Below, in pieces: positions 22,898-31,033 of a DNA stretch of 32,238 nt. The DNA lies in assembly GCA_007693435.1 (NCBI GenBank), contig REDO01000140.1, positions 1-32,238 of the forward strand, in the 5' to 3' direction. Position 1 is the first letter of the stretch. Every line of letters begins with the position of its first letter. The notes below the pieces were generated by a model that was not told where the DNA came from, ran no database searches, and saw nothing but the letters and a program-made list of their open reading frames with translations. This DNA comes from Salinarimonadaceae bacterium (GTDB lineage Bacteria > Pseudomonadota > Alphaproteobacteria > Rhizobiales > Beijerinckiaceae). The position numbers were made by a program, and so were the translations under genes.

Positions 22898-23950
22898 ATG
22901 TCCTTTTTCACTCGCCGTCGCGCGGCGACTCTCGTCGTCGCTCTCGTCGGGGTCGCGGTTTTCGCCGCCCTCGACTTGCCGCTGCCCTTTCTGTTCGGCC
23001 CGATGATCGCCTGCCTGATCGCGGCCCTCGCCGGCGCGAAGCTTCAGGGCATGGGGCAGTTCTCGATCGGCGCGCGCACGGTGCTGGGCGTCGCGGTCGG
23101 AGCCGCGATCACGCCGGCGCTTCTCGGCCAGCTGCCGGTGATGGCGCTGTCCGTCGGGCTCATGCCCCTCTACATCCTCCTGATCGGCCTTGTGGGGGTC
23201 CCCTTCTTTCGCCGCCTCGGCTTCGATCCCGCGACCTCGTATTACGCCGCGATGCCGGGCGGGCTCCAGGATATGGTCGTGTTCGGGCAGGAGGCCGGGG
23301 CCGACGTTCGCGCCCTGTCGCTCATCCACGCCACGCGGATGCTGATCATCGTCACGCTCGCGCCGATCATCCTGACGACGTTCTACGGCGTCTCGCTGAC
23401 CAACCCGCTCGGGCTGCCTGCCGCCGAAATCCCGATTTTCGAGCTGGCCCTGATGGTCGTCGCGGCGATCGTCGGCTGGAAGGGCGGCGAGCGAATCGGG
23501 CTCTTCGGCGCGCCGATCATCGGCCCGCTGGTCGTAACCGCCTGCCTGAGCCTCGGCGGGCTGATCCATTTCCGCCCGCCCGAGGAGGCGATCCTCGCCG
23601 CGCAGGTCTTCATCGGGATCGGGATCGGCGTGCATTATGTCGGGGTGACGCTGCGCGATCTTCGCAACATCGTGGCCGCCGGCGTCGCATTCGTGATCCT
23701 GCTCGCGGCGCTCGCGGCCGCCTTCACGGAAGTGGTGACCCTGACGGGCCTCGCGCAACCTGTCGAGGGGTTCCTGTCCTTCGCGCCGGGCGGCCAGGCG
23801 GAGATGGCGATGCTGGCGATCATCGCGGGAGCCGATCTCGGCTTCGTCGTCGCGCATCACCTCGCGCGCATCGTGATCGTCATATCCGGAGCGCCGATCG
23901 CGGCGCGGCTGATGGGATTCAGCAGGAAGCCGCCGGGCGCCGACGACTGA
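22898..23950 (+). CDS. AbrB-family membrane protein
   Basis: A polytopic membrane protein of about 350 residues in the AbrB (ammonia monooxygenase-like) family, which has two repeated halves of several helices. The first half has LPLPFLFGPMIACLIAALAG and YYAAMPGGLQDMVVFGQEAG. The second half echoes these with LFGAPIIGPLVVTACLSLGG and FLSFAPGGQAEMAMLAIIAG. The start at 22898 (MSFFTRRR) gives the usual family length; ATG 22805 would add 31 polar residues. Family members are suspected transporters or regulators of uptake, and some occur beside TTT and TRAP systems. It is divergent from block F and convergent with the TauE/SafE gene. Confidence 0.85.
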   Translation: MSFFTRRRAATLVVALVGVAVFAALDLPLPFLFGPMIACLIAALAGAKLQGMGQFSIGARTVLGVAVGAAITPALLGQLPVMALSVGLMPLYILLIGLVGVPFFRRLGFDPATSYYAAMPGGLQDMVVFGQEAGADVRALSLIHATRMLIIVTLAPIILTTFYGVSLTNPLGLPAAEIPIFELALMVVAAIVGWKGGERIGLFGAPIIGPLVVTACLSLGGLIHFRPPEEAILAAQVFIGIGIGVHYVGVTLRDLRNIVAAGVAFVILLAALAAAFTEVVTLTGLAQPVEGFLSFAPGGQAEMAMLAIIAGADLGFVVAHHLARIVIVISGAPIAARLMGFSRKPPGADD

Positions 23951-23959
23951 TCGCCCCGA

Positions 23960-24718
23960 TCAACTTCCGAAGACCCCCTGCCAGATCAGGCGCGCCGAAA
24001 GCAAAACGAGGATCACGTCGAGCGCGATCCGGAAGCGGCTGTCGGTGATACGGTCAAGGACGAGGCGCCCGAGCAGGGTGCCGACCGCTCCCGCCACGAT
24101 CATCGCCACGCAGAAGGCGAGCCAAGGGCCGAAAGCGAAGCCGAGGAAGCCGAACATCAGCGTCTTGAGAAGATGCTGGACAGACATCAACGTGCCGTGC
24201 GTTGCGACATGCGCATGGCGGTCGAGCCTCAGGGATTTCGTGAAGGAGGCGACAAAGACGCCCGTCGCCCCGAAGAACATCGTCAGGAAACTCGAGATCG
24301 CGCCGGTCACCAGCGCGAAGCGTCGCAGCCAGGCGGGCGGCGAGACGAAGACCGACCAGATCACGAAGAGGCCGACGCCGATCTGCACCATCGCGGGCGG
24401 CAGATTGACGACGAGCGCGCCGCCCGCCGCGACGCCGACGAAAGAGCCGATGGTGAAGACCCACGTGTCGCGCCAGCTCACATAGCGGAACATGTAGACC
24501 GCCCGCCCGACATTTGAGCCGAACTGAACGAGCCCGTGCACGGGGATGAGCATCGCCGGCGGCACAAGTATCGCCATCACCGCAAGCAGCAGCACGCCGC
24601 CGCCGATGCCGAAGGCGATGGTGATGAAGGACGCGACGAGGCTCGCAGCGAGCAGGACCAGCGCGACGCCTGGCGAGAGATCCGGCGGCAGGAAGGCCGC
24701 CAGCATGAGGGCGTCCAC
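23960..24718 (-). CDS. Sulfite exporter TauE/SafE family permease
   Basis: A 252-residue integral membrane protein of the TauE/SafE (DUF81) family with about eight helices. The internal duplication typical of the family is visible as FGIGGGVLLLAVMAILVPPA early and FFGATGVFVASFTKSL later. These proteins move small anions, often sulfur-containing or organic acids such as sulfoacetate. Translation begins at GTG 24718 with ggag upstream, or at ATG 24706. It follows the PrpF-type gene by 80 bp in the same direction, so it may be the last gene of block H. Its stop is 9 bases from that of the convergent AbrB-family gene. Confidence 0.85.
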   Translation of the reverse strand: MDALMLAAFLPPDLSPGVALVLLAASLVASFITIAFGIGGGVLLLAVMAILVPPAMLIPVHGLVQFGSNVGRAVYMFRYVSWRDTWVFTIGSFVGVAAGGALVVNLPPAMVQIGVGLFVIWSVFVSPPAWLRRFALVTGAISSFLTMFFGATGVFVASFTKSLRLDRHAHVATHGTLMSVQHLLKTLMFGFLGFAFGPWLAFCVAMIVAGAVGTLLGRLVLDRITDSRFRIALDVILVLLSARLIWQGVFGS

Positions 24719-24798
24719 TGGAAAAATCTCCGCAAGGATTATGGCAGGGACAGTTTAATTTGCTCATCGCCGCGGCGACAGACGCGACGCTTCGATCG

Positions 24799-25887
24799 TC
24801 AGGCGTAAGCCGCAGCCGGGACCATCACCTCGCCGCGGGCGATCAGGCGGGCCGTGCGCACGAGCCCGGCGGATTTCAGGGTGAACCCGTCCGCGCCGCT
24901 GTCGTCGTAATCGACCGTCACCTCGATCGCCCCCATCGGGTGCTCGATGCGCATCAGCGCCGGCTTGCCCGACGGTATGCGCCCCAGCCCGTCGGCCACC
25001 GTGCCCGGCGTCAGGGCGCAGGCGGCGATGCATTGCGAGCCGGTGACGGCGAGCGAGGGATGGCAATCCCAGGGCATGAAGTAGCGGGCGCAGATCGCGC
25101 CGCCGTCGCGCGACAGAGCGAGCAGGCCGAATTTCGGCGTGACCGATTTCGTCACGTCGCCGAGCCCCATCCGCCGGCCGGCCTCGATGCGGATCGGCTC
25201 CATGCGCGCGTAGAAAACGCGGTTGGCGTCGAGCTCCTGCGCGGTCTCGTAACCGGTGAGACCGAAATCGGAGGCGCGGGCGATGGCCATGGGCATGGCG
25301 ACGTCCATACAGGTGATCTCGATCCCGTCGATCACGTCGCGCAGCGCCCCGGTCGGCAGGAACGACCCGCAGCTCGTGCCCACCACGTCGAGGAAATTGA
25401 GGCCCACAGGCGCGGCCGTTCCCGGCACGCCGTCGACGATGGCCGCCCCGTCGTAGCGCACGCGCCCGCCCGGCGTCTGGACGATCGCCTCGACGAGGGC
25501 GTTCGTATTGACGGCGCGGATGCGCACGCGCGTCTCTCCGTCCTGCGCCGGCATCAGCCCCATCTCGATGGCGGCGGGGCCGACGCCGACGAGGATGTTG
25601 CCGCAGGTCGGCTTGTAATCGACGAGCCGCTCCTCGACCGCGACCTGAGCGAAGAAGTAGTCGATGTCGGCGTCCGGCGACTGCGAACGCGAGAGCATGG
25701 CGACCTTGTTGGTGACGGCGTTGCCGCCGCCGATCCCGTCGATGTTGAGCCTGTGCCCCGCCCCGACGACGGCAAGCAGCGTGCGCGAGAGAAGCTCCCG
25801 GTCCTCCGGCAGGTCGGCGCGGTTGAAATAGGGCCCGCGCGACGTGCCGCCGCGCAGGAAAAGATAGGGAATGGCTGTCTGCGTCAT
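24799..25887 (-). CDS. PrpF/GalD-family tautomerase or isomerase, second copy
   Basis: A 362-residue protein of the PrpF family, which adopts a diaminopimelate-epimerase-like fold and isomerises double bonds in tricarboxylates such as 4-oxalomesaconate (GalD) or 2-methylaconitate (PrpF). Motifs: YLFLRGGTSRGPYF at the N-terminus, IDGIGGGNAVTNKVAML, TCGNILVGVGPAAIE with a candidate catalytic cysteine, and DVVGTSCGSFLPTGA with the second cysteine. ATG 25887 overlaps the transporter stop by 4 bases, so import and isomerisation are coupled. A longer frame to 26127 is spurious. Its length is close to that of characterised GalD, but the exact substrate is open. Confidence 0.85.
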   Translation of the reverse strand: MTQTAIPYLFLRGGTSRGPYFNRADLPEDRELLSRTLLAVVGAGHRLNIDGIGGGNAVTNKVAMLSRSQSPDADIDYFFAQVAVEERLVDYKPTCGNILVGVGPAAIEMGLMPAQDGETRVRIRAVNTNALVEAIVQTPGGRVRYDGAAIVDGVPGTAAPVGLNFLDVVGTSCGSFLPTGALRDVIDGIEITCMDVAMPMAIARASDFGLTGYETAQELDANRVFYARMEPIRIEAGRRMGLGDVTKSVTPKFGLLALSRDGGAICARYFMPWDCHPSLAVTGSQCIAACALTPGTVADGLGRIPSGKPALMRIEHPMGAIEVTVDYDDSGADGFTLKSAGLVRTARLIARGEVMVPAAAYA

Positions 25888-27899
25888 CTGAGCGGCCAGG
25901 GAAGTCTGAAATAGGACTGGAGCAGGCCCGGCGGGAAGTCGCGCCCGAGGATCCAGGCGAAGCAGATGATCGCCGCCACGCCGCCCACCGTGTAGACGAG
26001 CGTCATGAACCAGCTCTGTTCGGCTCTCACGCGGAAGAAGGTCAGGAAGAACGTCGTCAACGCGATGATGAAGCCGAAGGCGAGCGAGAGGCCGAGAAGC
26101 GCGGCGAACCAGCCGAGCGTTCGCCACAGCCCATAAGGCAGTTTGGCGTCAGCCCCGCCCTGTTCCGTATCGACGAAGACAGGGTCGGTCTCGGGCGAGC
26201 GGCGCATGCGCAGGAACAGCAGGGCGCAGGCGACGAGCGTCACGCTGCCCACCGTCAGCGGGAAGATCTTGTCGCCGACGCGGGAAATCTGCGAGGCGTC
26301 GATCACCGACACGACGACATAGGCCGTGACGCAGAGCAGAAAGACGACCGAACTGCGTTTGCTGCCGGTCGCCTCCGCGTCGTTCTGGCGGATGAGCTTG
26401 GCTCCGCGCAGGCCGATGATCACCGATGCGATGGTCAGGACGAGGATCGACAGCGCGAGCGGCGAGGCGATGTAATCCATACCGATCCAGAAGCCGCGAT
26501 TGAACCGCGAGGTCGCGATCTGGTTCGCCATGTTCGCGAAGGCCTCGGCCTGGGACGAGAGCACGAAGCCGATCAGGAAGGCGGGCCGCGAATAGTCGAA
26601 CCGGCGCAGCAGGATGCCGAGAAAGCCGATGCAGATCAGCGCGATCAGGTCGCCCATCGACTGCCGCGACTGGAAGGCCGCGAAGGCGATGAGCATGAAC
26701 AGGATCGGCGCGAGGATCGCGAAGCGGATGCGCGTCACCTTTGCGATCTGACCCGCCAGCAGGATGCACAGCCCCGCGCCGATGACGTTGGCGAGCGCCA
26801 GCGACCAGACGATCGTATAGGTGACGTCGAGATTCTGGCGGACCATGTGCGGCCCGGGCGAGAGGTTCAGAAGCGCGAGGCCGCCGAGGAAGATCGCCAT
26901 CGTCCCGGAACCGGGAATGCCGAAGATCAGCGTCGGCACGAGCGACCCGCCGAGCGTCGCGTTGGCCGAGGATTCCGGCCCGATGACGCCGCGGATGTCG
27001 CCCTTGCCGAATTTGGAGCGATCTTTGGAGGATTGCACCGTGTAGCCGTAGGCGAGCCAGTCGACGACGGAGCCGCCGAGCCCCGGAATGATGCCCACGA
27101 TCACGCCGATCAGGGCGCCGACGGTCGAAAGCCAGAGGTTCTTGAACCAGTCGACCACGCCGGTGAACAGGCCCTTTCCGAGCTTGCCCGCCTTGGCGAT
27201 GCTCTTGTCCTCGCGCAGCAGCGCGACGATCTCGGGAACGGCGTAGATGCCAAGTCCGACGATGATGAGTTGAAGGCCGTCGACCAGATAGGGCATGTCG
27301 TAGGTCGACATGCGCAGGCTGCCGCCGGCGCCGGCGGCGCCGATCGTTCCGGCCAGCAGGCCGAGCCCGGCCGCCACGACGCCCTTGAGCGGAACGCGTC
27401 CGGCGAGGATCGCGACCATCGACAGGCCGAGCACCGTCAGCATCAGCATTTCGGGCAGGCCGAAGGCGAGGATCAGCGGACGCGCGATGAAGATGAAACA
27501 GGTGAGCACCACGGCGCTGATCAGGCCGCCGTAGAGCGAGCACATGAAGGCCGCCGAGAGCGCGCGCGCCGCCTGGCCCTGGCGCGCGAGCGGGAAGCCG
27601 TCGAGCACCGTCGCCTGCGCCGAACTGGAGCCCGGAATGCCGAGCAGGACGGAGGAGAAAGTGTCCGACGTCGGGATCACCGCGATGAGCCCGACCATGA
27701 GCGCGAGGCCGGAAACCGGCTCCATGCCGTATATGAACGGCAGGACGAGCGACAGGCCGGCGATGCCGCCGAGGCCGGGCAGGACGCCGACCGCAAGCCC
27801 CAGCACCACGCCCAGCGCGAGATACATCAATTGCTGGGGCTGCAGGATGAGGGACAGCGCTTCCGTCAACGCGGGCAGCGCGATGTTCATGAGGTCCAT
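25884..27899 (-). CDS. Tripartite tricarboxylate transporter permease, TctA-TctB fusion
   Basis: A 671-residue membrane protein. Residues 1 to about 500 are TctA, with the paired glycine-rich motifs GVLPGLGGIAGLSLVLPFIY and IPGLGGSVVDWLAYG, the ESSANATLGGSLVPTLIFGI segment, and GIPGSSSAQATVLDGFPLA. From about residue 510 on, a further set of helices (VVFLLCVTAYVVVSVIDA, GDKIFPLTVGSVTLVACALL, then two more) has the pattern of the small subunit TctB. TctA and TctB are usually separate genes. ATG 27899 follows gaggcc. The binding-protein gene lies upstream across a stem-loop. Confidence 0.88.
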   Translation of the reverse strand: MDLMNIALPALTEALSLILQPQQLMYLALGVVLGLAVGVLPGLGGIAGLSLVLPFIYGMEPVSGLALMVGLIAVIPTSDTFSSVLLGIPGSSSAQATVLDGFPLARQGQAARALSAAFMCSLYGGLISAVVLTCFIFIARPLILAFGLPEMLMLTVLGLSMVAILAGRVPLKGVVAAGLGLLAGTIGAAGAGGSLRMSTYDMPYLVDGLQLIIVGLGIYAVPEIVALLREDKSIAKAGKLGKGLFTGVVDWFKNLWLSTVGALIGVIVGIIPGLGGSVVDWLAYGYTVQSSKDRSKFGKGDIRGVIGPESSANATLGGSLVPTLIFGIPGSGTMAIFLGGLALLNLSPGPHMVRQNLDVTYTIVWSLALANVIGAGLCILLAGQIAKVTRIRFAILAPILFMLIAFAAFQSRQSMGDLIALICIGFLGILLRRFDYSRPAFLIGFVLSSQAEAFANMANQIATSRFNRGFWIGMDYIASPLALSILVLTIASVIIGLRGAKLIRQNDAEATGSKRSSVVFLLCVTAYVVVSVIDASQISRVGDKIFPLTVGSVTLVACALLFLRMRRSPETDPVFVDTEQGGADAKLPYGLWRTLGWFAALLGLSLAFGFIIALTTFFLTFFRVRAEQSWFMTLVYTVGGVAAIICFAWILGRDFPPGLLQSYFRLPWPLR

Positions 27900-27943
27900 G
27901 CCGAGGCCTCGCTGCTGAAAAATGCTGTTGAATGGCGCCGGAA

Positions 27944-27968
27944 GCCCCCGCCGCGAGGCGGCGGGGGC
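27944..27968. terminator. GC-rich stem-loop between TctC and TctA-TctB genes
   Basis: A perfect 11-bp stem, gcccccgccgc with gcggcgggggc, encloses the 3-base loop gag. It begins 30 bases after the TctC stop (minus strand). There is no T-run and the permease gene follows, so it is probably an attenuator or mRNA-stability element favouring the binding protein. Confidence 0.6.
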
Positions 27969-27997
27969 GCAGGCAGTCTCACGTCACGCGGACGACG

Positions 27998-29086
27998 TCA
28001 CTGCAGGGTGATGTTGTAGGCGTCCCTCAGCCAGTCGAGAACGTATTGCTTGGCTTCGGGCGTCACGGTGGTCGCCTGTTCGTTGGCGGCGAGCGCCGCC
28101 GCGCCGGTGCCCTGCGGATACTCGCCGAGGGCTTCCGCCGAGATCTCGGCGAAGTCCGGACGGGCGATGATGTCGTCGATGGCCTTGGTGTACATGTCGA
28201 CGACTTCCTGGCTCGCCGTGCCGGGCAGGTAGACGAGCTTCTGCGCCGCGAATCCGGCGACGAAGAACGCGTTCCAGGCGTCCCAGCCCACGCCCGACGT
28301 CTCGCAGCCGTCGGTCGCTTCGCAGACTTCCTTGAAGGACGGGATGTCCGGGAAGGTCGGGTCACGGACGATCTCGCCGCTGGCGTCGAGGAAGCCGTAG
28401 GTGAAGGCCGGGACAGCGAGCCCCTGATCGACCAGCGGCTGGACGCTGCGGAGATAGGCCGAGGTGGTCTGGTAGTCGATATTGGCCTCGCCGCGCTCGA
28501 ACATCAAACGGCCATGGCCGCGACCCTCGATGCCGAAGACCGGATCGACGTTCAGGCCGAGGAGCTTGAAGGCCAGAAGCGGCACGAGATCGAGCGTCGT
28601 CGCGCCCTGCGAGCCGTAGAGATAGGCCTCGTCCTTGAGGTTGTTGAAGCTGCCGTCGAAGCGTTCTCCGAGATCGGGGGGGAGATAGACCACGCCGCCG
28701 GTGCCCGACGAGAGGACGACCTTCCAGTCCTTGTACTCATAACGAACGCGCGGATCGCCGAGCAGATACGGGAACTGCGTCGAACCGGACGTGCCGAAGA
28801 TCACGGTCCCGTCGCCGTTCGTCTGCTCCTGGAACCAGTTTGCGCCGGCGGTCGAGCCCGCGCCCGGCCGGTAGCGGACGACCACGGTCGGATTGCCTGC
28901 AAGATGCTGGCTGAGAAGCGGCGCGAAAAAATTCGCCCATTGGGCGGAACCGCCCGATTCCGCGAAGGGGATAACAAATTCAACGGTTCTTCCGGCGAGA
29001 TCCTGCGCAGACGCCGGGCTCACCAGGGGGAAGAGGCCGACGACTGCGGCGCCTACGGCCAAACGGCCGACTTTTGTGATCTTCAT
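27998..29086 (-). CDS. tctC: Tripartite tricarboxylate transporter substrate-binding protein (TctC/Bug family)
   Basis: A 362-residue periplasmic protein with a signal peptide (MKITKVGRLAVGAAVVGLFP, cleaved near ASAQ). The Bug-family motif VVVRYRPGAGSTAG is present. The usual PGGxxD ligand loop near the N-terminus is replaced by FAESGGSAQWANFF, without the aspartate. It is some 35-40 residues longer than common Bug proteins and has a cysteine pair (CEATDGC) that could form a disulfide. These point to a divergent subgroup with an unusual ligand. It follows the tautomerase gene by 195 bp and probably has its own promoter or leader. Confidence 0.85.
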   Translation of the reverse strand: MKITKVGRLAVGAAVVGLFPLVSPASAQDLAGRTVEFVIPFAESGGSAQWANFFAPLLSQHLAGNPTVVVRYRPGAGSTAGANWFQEQTNGDGTVIFGTSGSTQFPYLLGDPRVRYEYKDWKVVLSSGTGGVVYLPPDLGERFDGSFNNLKDEAYLYGSQGATTLDLVPLLAFKLLGLNVDPVFGIEGRGHGRLMFERGEANIDYQTTSAYLRSVQPLVDQGLAVPAFTYGFLDASGEIVRDPTFPDIPSFKEVCEATDGCETSGVGWDAWNAFFVAGFAAQKLVYLPGTASQEVVDMYTKAIDDIIARPDFAEISAEALGEYPQGTGAAALAANEQATTVTPEAKQYVLDWLRDAYNITLQ

Positions 29087-29107
29087 ACGATTTCTCCCTG
29101 TGCCGCC

Positions 29108-29167
29108 CGTCCGAACTATCCGGACGAGCGATCGTCTCCCATTGGACCGCCCATTTTCTTTTGGGCG
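29108..29167 (-). promoter_or_regulatory. TctC leader with two small stem-loops
   Basis: The region ahead of the binding-protein gene holds two perfect 6-bp hairpins: cgtccg/cggacg (29108-29113 with 29121-29126) and cgccca/tgggcg (29148-29153 with 29162-29167). They would lie in the mRNA leader 20-80 bases before the start. A regulatory role is possible but unsupported beyond their position. Confidence 0.25.
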
Positions 29168-29213
29168 TTAGTCGCCGGCCACACGGCCAGACGGACTACT
29201 CTGCCATGGTTCA

Positions 29214-29242
29214 GATGAGGAAAGAAATTGTCCTTTCTCATC
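29214..29242. promoter_or_regulatory. Candidate operator upstream of TctC
   Basis: An imperfect 29-bp dyad with perfect outer arms gatgag and ctcatc and further partial symmetry inward through the AT-rich centre. It sits about 130-155 bp upstream of the TctC start, between two co-directional genes. It could be the binding site of a regulator acting on an internal promoter of block H. Confidence 0.35.
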
Positions 29243-29281
29243 ATTCCATGAAATCTATGCGCGCGCTCGCGGCGACTGAGC

Positions 29282-30340
29282 CTACGCCCGGGCGAACACC
29301 TTTCCGTCCATCAGCTTGCGCGCCGTGCGCACAACCGCGGTCGTGACGACGGCGCCGTCTTCCAGCGTGGCGATGACGGTGAATTCGCCTGTCGGATGCT
29401 CGATCGAGAGCGCCGGCCGGCCTCCATCCGGCACGCGCGCGACACGCGCCGCCGGCCCCTCGGGCAGCAGGCAGGCCGTGGCCACCGAGACGGCGCCGAG
29501 CACGCCGATCGCCTCGTGGCAGCGATGGGGGATGAAGCTGCGGGTCGAGATCGCGCCGCCCGCGCGCGGCGCCGAGACGATCGTCATCTTCGGCACCGTC
29601 GCCTCGGAGACATCGCCGAGATTCATCATCGGCCCGACTTTGAGCCGCAAACGTTCGAGGCGAGCGCGAAGTTCTTCGTCGGCGTCGAGCGCGGCCGGGC
29701 TCTCGTCGCCCGCGAGGCCCAGATCCTCCGCCGCGACGATCACGCAGGGCATTCCCGCGTCGATGAGCGTCACGGAAAGCCCGTCCACCACATCGACGGC
29801 CGCGCCCGTCGGCAGGAGCGCGCCGCAGCTCGCCCCGGCGGCGTCCGCAAAGGCGATCGCGACGGCGGCGGCGGTTCCGGGCACGCCGTCGATCCGGGCG
29901 TCTCCGGAATAGACGACCCGGCCTCCGGGCGTCGCGACGGCAGCCACGGCGATCTGGCCGGTATTGGCCATGTGGATGCGAACGATCGTCTCGCCGTCAT
30001 GCGCCGGCGCGAGGCCGCGCTCGACGGCGAAGGGGCCGACGCCTGCGAGGATGTTGCCGCAATTCTGCGCGTCGCTGACGATCGCGCGGTCCACGAAGAC
30101 CTGAAGAAAGAGATAGTCGACGTCGGCGTCGGGGCGCGCGGAAGCCGAGACGACCGCGATCTTCGAGGTGAGCGGACTGGCGCCGCCCATGCCGTCGATC
30201 TGGCGCGGATCGGGCGAGCCCATTACGCCGAGGAGGAACGCGTCGCGCTCCGTGCGGTCCGCCGGCAGGTCGGACGCGAGGAAATAGCCCCCTTTCGAGG
30301 TGCCTCCGCGCATCCACATGCAGGCGACGCCCTCAGACAT
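29282..30340 (-). CDS. galD: 4-oxalomesaconate tautomerase (GalD/PrpF family), first copy
   Basis: A 352-residue PrpF-family protein. Motifs: [20 protein letters not shown] at the N-terminus, [17 protein letters not shown], the cysteine motif [17 protein letters not shown], and [20 protein letters not shown] with the second cysteine. It converts keto and enol forms of 4-oxalomesaconate, the substrate of the hydratase encoded two genes upstream. That neighbourhood is why I favour GalD over methylaconitate isomerase (PrpF). ATG 30340 overlaps the aldolase stop by 8 bases. Confidence 0.82.
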   Translation of the reverse strand: MSEGVACMWMRGGTSKGGYFLASDLPADRTERDAFLLGVMGSPDPRQIDGMGGASPLTSKIAVVSASARPDADVDYLFLQVFVDRAIVSDAQNCGNILAGVGPFAVERGLAPAHDGETIVRIHMANTGQIAVAAVATPGGRVVYSGDARIDGVPGTAAAVAIAFADAAGASCGALLPTGAAVDVVDGLSVTLIDAGMPCVIVAAEDLGLAGDESPAALDADEELRARLERLRLKVGPMMNLGDVSEATVPKMTIVSAPRAGGAISTRSFIPHRCHEAIGVLGAVSVATACLLPEGPAARVARVPDGGRPALSIEHPTGEFTVIATLEDGAVVTTAVVRTARKLMDGKVFARA

Positions 30341-31004
30341 ACGTCAGACCCTTTTCCGCGAGGCGCGCGCGCATCTCGTACATGTCGAGACCGAGCTCTC
30401 CGGTAGCCAGACGCCGCCGCTTCTCCTCTTCGGCGGCGATGCGGCGGCGGGCGGCGGAAAGCGTCGCCTCCGCCTCCTCGCGGCGCACGACCACCACGCC
30501 GTCATCGTCGGCGACGATCACGTCGCCGGCCTCGACGATGGCGCGCGCGCACAGGACGGGAACGTTCACCGAGCCCAGCGTCTCCTTGACGGTCCCCTGC
30601 GCCGAGACGCATTTCGACCAGACGGGAAAACCCATCTCGGTCAGGTCGGCCACGTCGCGCACGCCTGCGTCGATGACGAGGCCCCGGCAGCCGCGCGCCT
30701 GCGCGGAAGTTGCGAGAAGGTCGCCGAAATAGCCGTCGTCGCAGGGCGAGGTCGGGACGACGACCAGAATGTCGCCGGGTTTGATCTGCTCGATCGCGAC
30801 ATGCAGCATCCAGTTGTCGCCCGGCGGAACGCTGATTGTCACGGCGCAGCCGGCGACGCGGACGCCTGCGTAGATCGGGCGCATGTACGCGGCCAGGCAT
30901 CCCCGCCTCCCCTGCGCCTCGTGCACGGTCGCTACGCCCGCCTCGGCGAGACCGTCGACGATGGCCTTGTCGACCCGGGGAACGTTCTGGACCACGACGC
31001 CCAT
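30333..31004 (-). CDS. ligK: 4-carboxy-4-hydroxy-2-oxoadipate aldolase (LigK/GalC, RraA-like fold)
   Basis: A 223-residue class II pyruvate aldolase of the HMG/CHA family. It cleaves 4-carboxy-4-hydroxy-2-oxoadipate to pyruvate and oxaloacetate. The active-site block [20 protein letters not shown] ends in IDAGVRD, with R116 and D117 as the substrate and metal-site residues known in this family. Its length is close to characterised LigK (about 228). ATG 31004 has a strong aggagaagg site. A longer frame to 31655 overlaps the hydratase gene and is spurious. It lies 29 bases after the hydratase stop. Confidence 0.88.
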   Translation of the reverse strand: MGVVVQNVPRVDKAIVDGLAEAGVATVHEAQGRRGCLAAYMRPIYAGVRVAGCAVTISVPPGDNWMLHVAIEQIKPGDILVVVPTSPCDDGYFGDLLATSAQARGCRGLVIDAGVRDVADLTEMGFPVWSKCVSAQGTVKETLGSVNVPVLCARAIVEAGDVIVADDDGVVVVRREEAEATLSAARRRIAAEEEKRRRLATGELGLDMYEMRARLAEKGLTYV

Positions 31005-31033
31005 CGGCCTTCTCCTGGTATCCGCGCCAGAGC

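Noticed and set aside
22586-23860. A 424-codon minus-strand frame opposite the AbrB-family gene
   Set aside because: It is dominated by charged, Asp/Arg/His/Glu-rich sequence without family motifs, while the plus strand encodes a well-formed membrane protein.
23945-23965. tgatcgccccgatca between convergent genes as a bidirectional terminator
   Set aside because: Only a 5-bp stem without a T-run.
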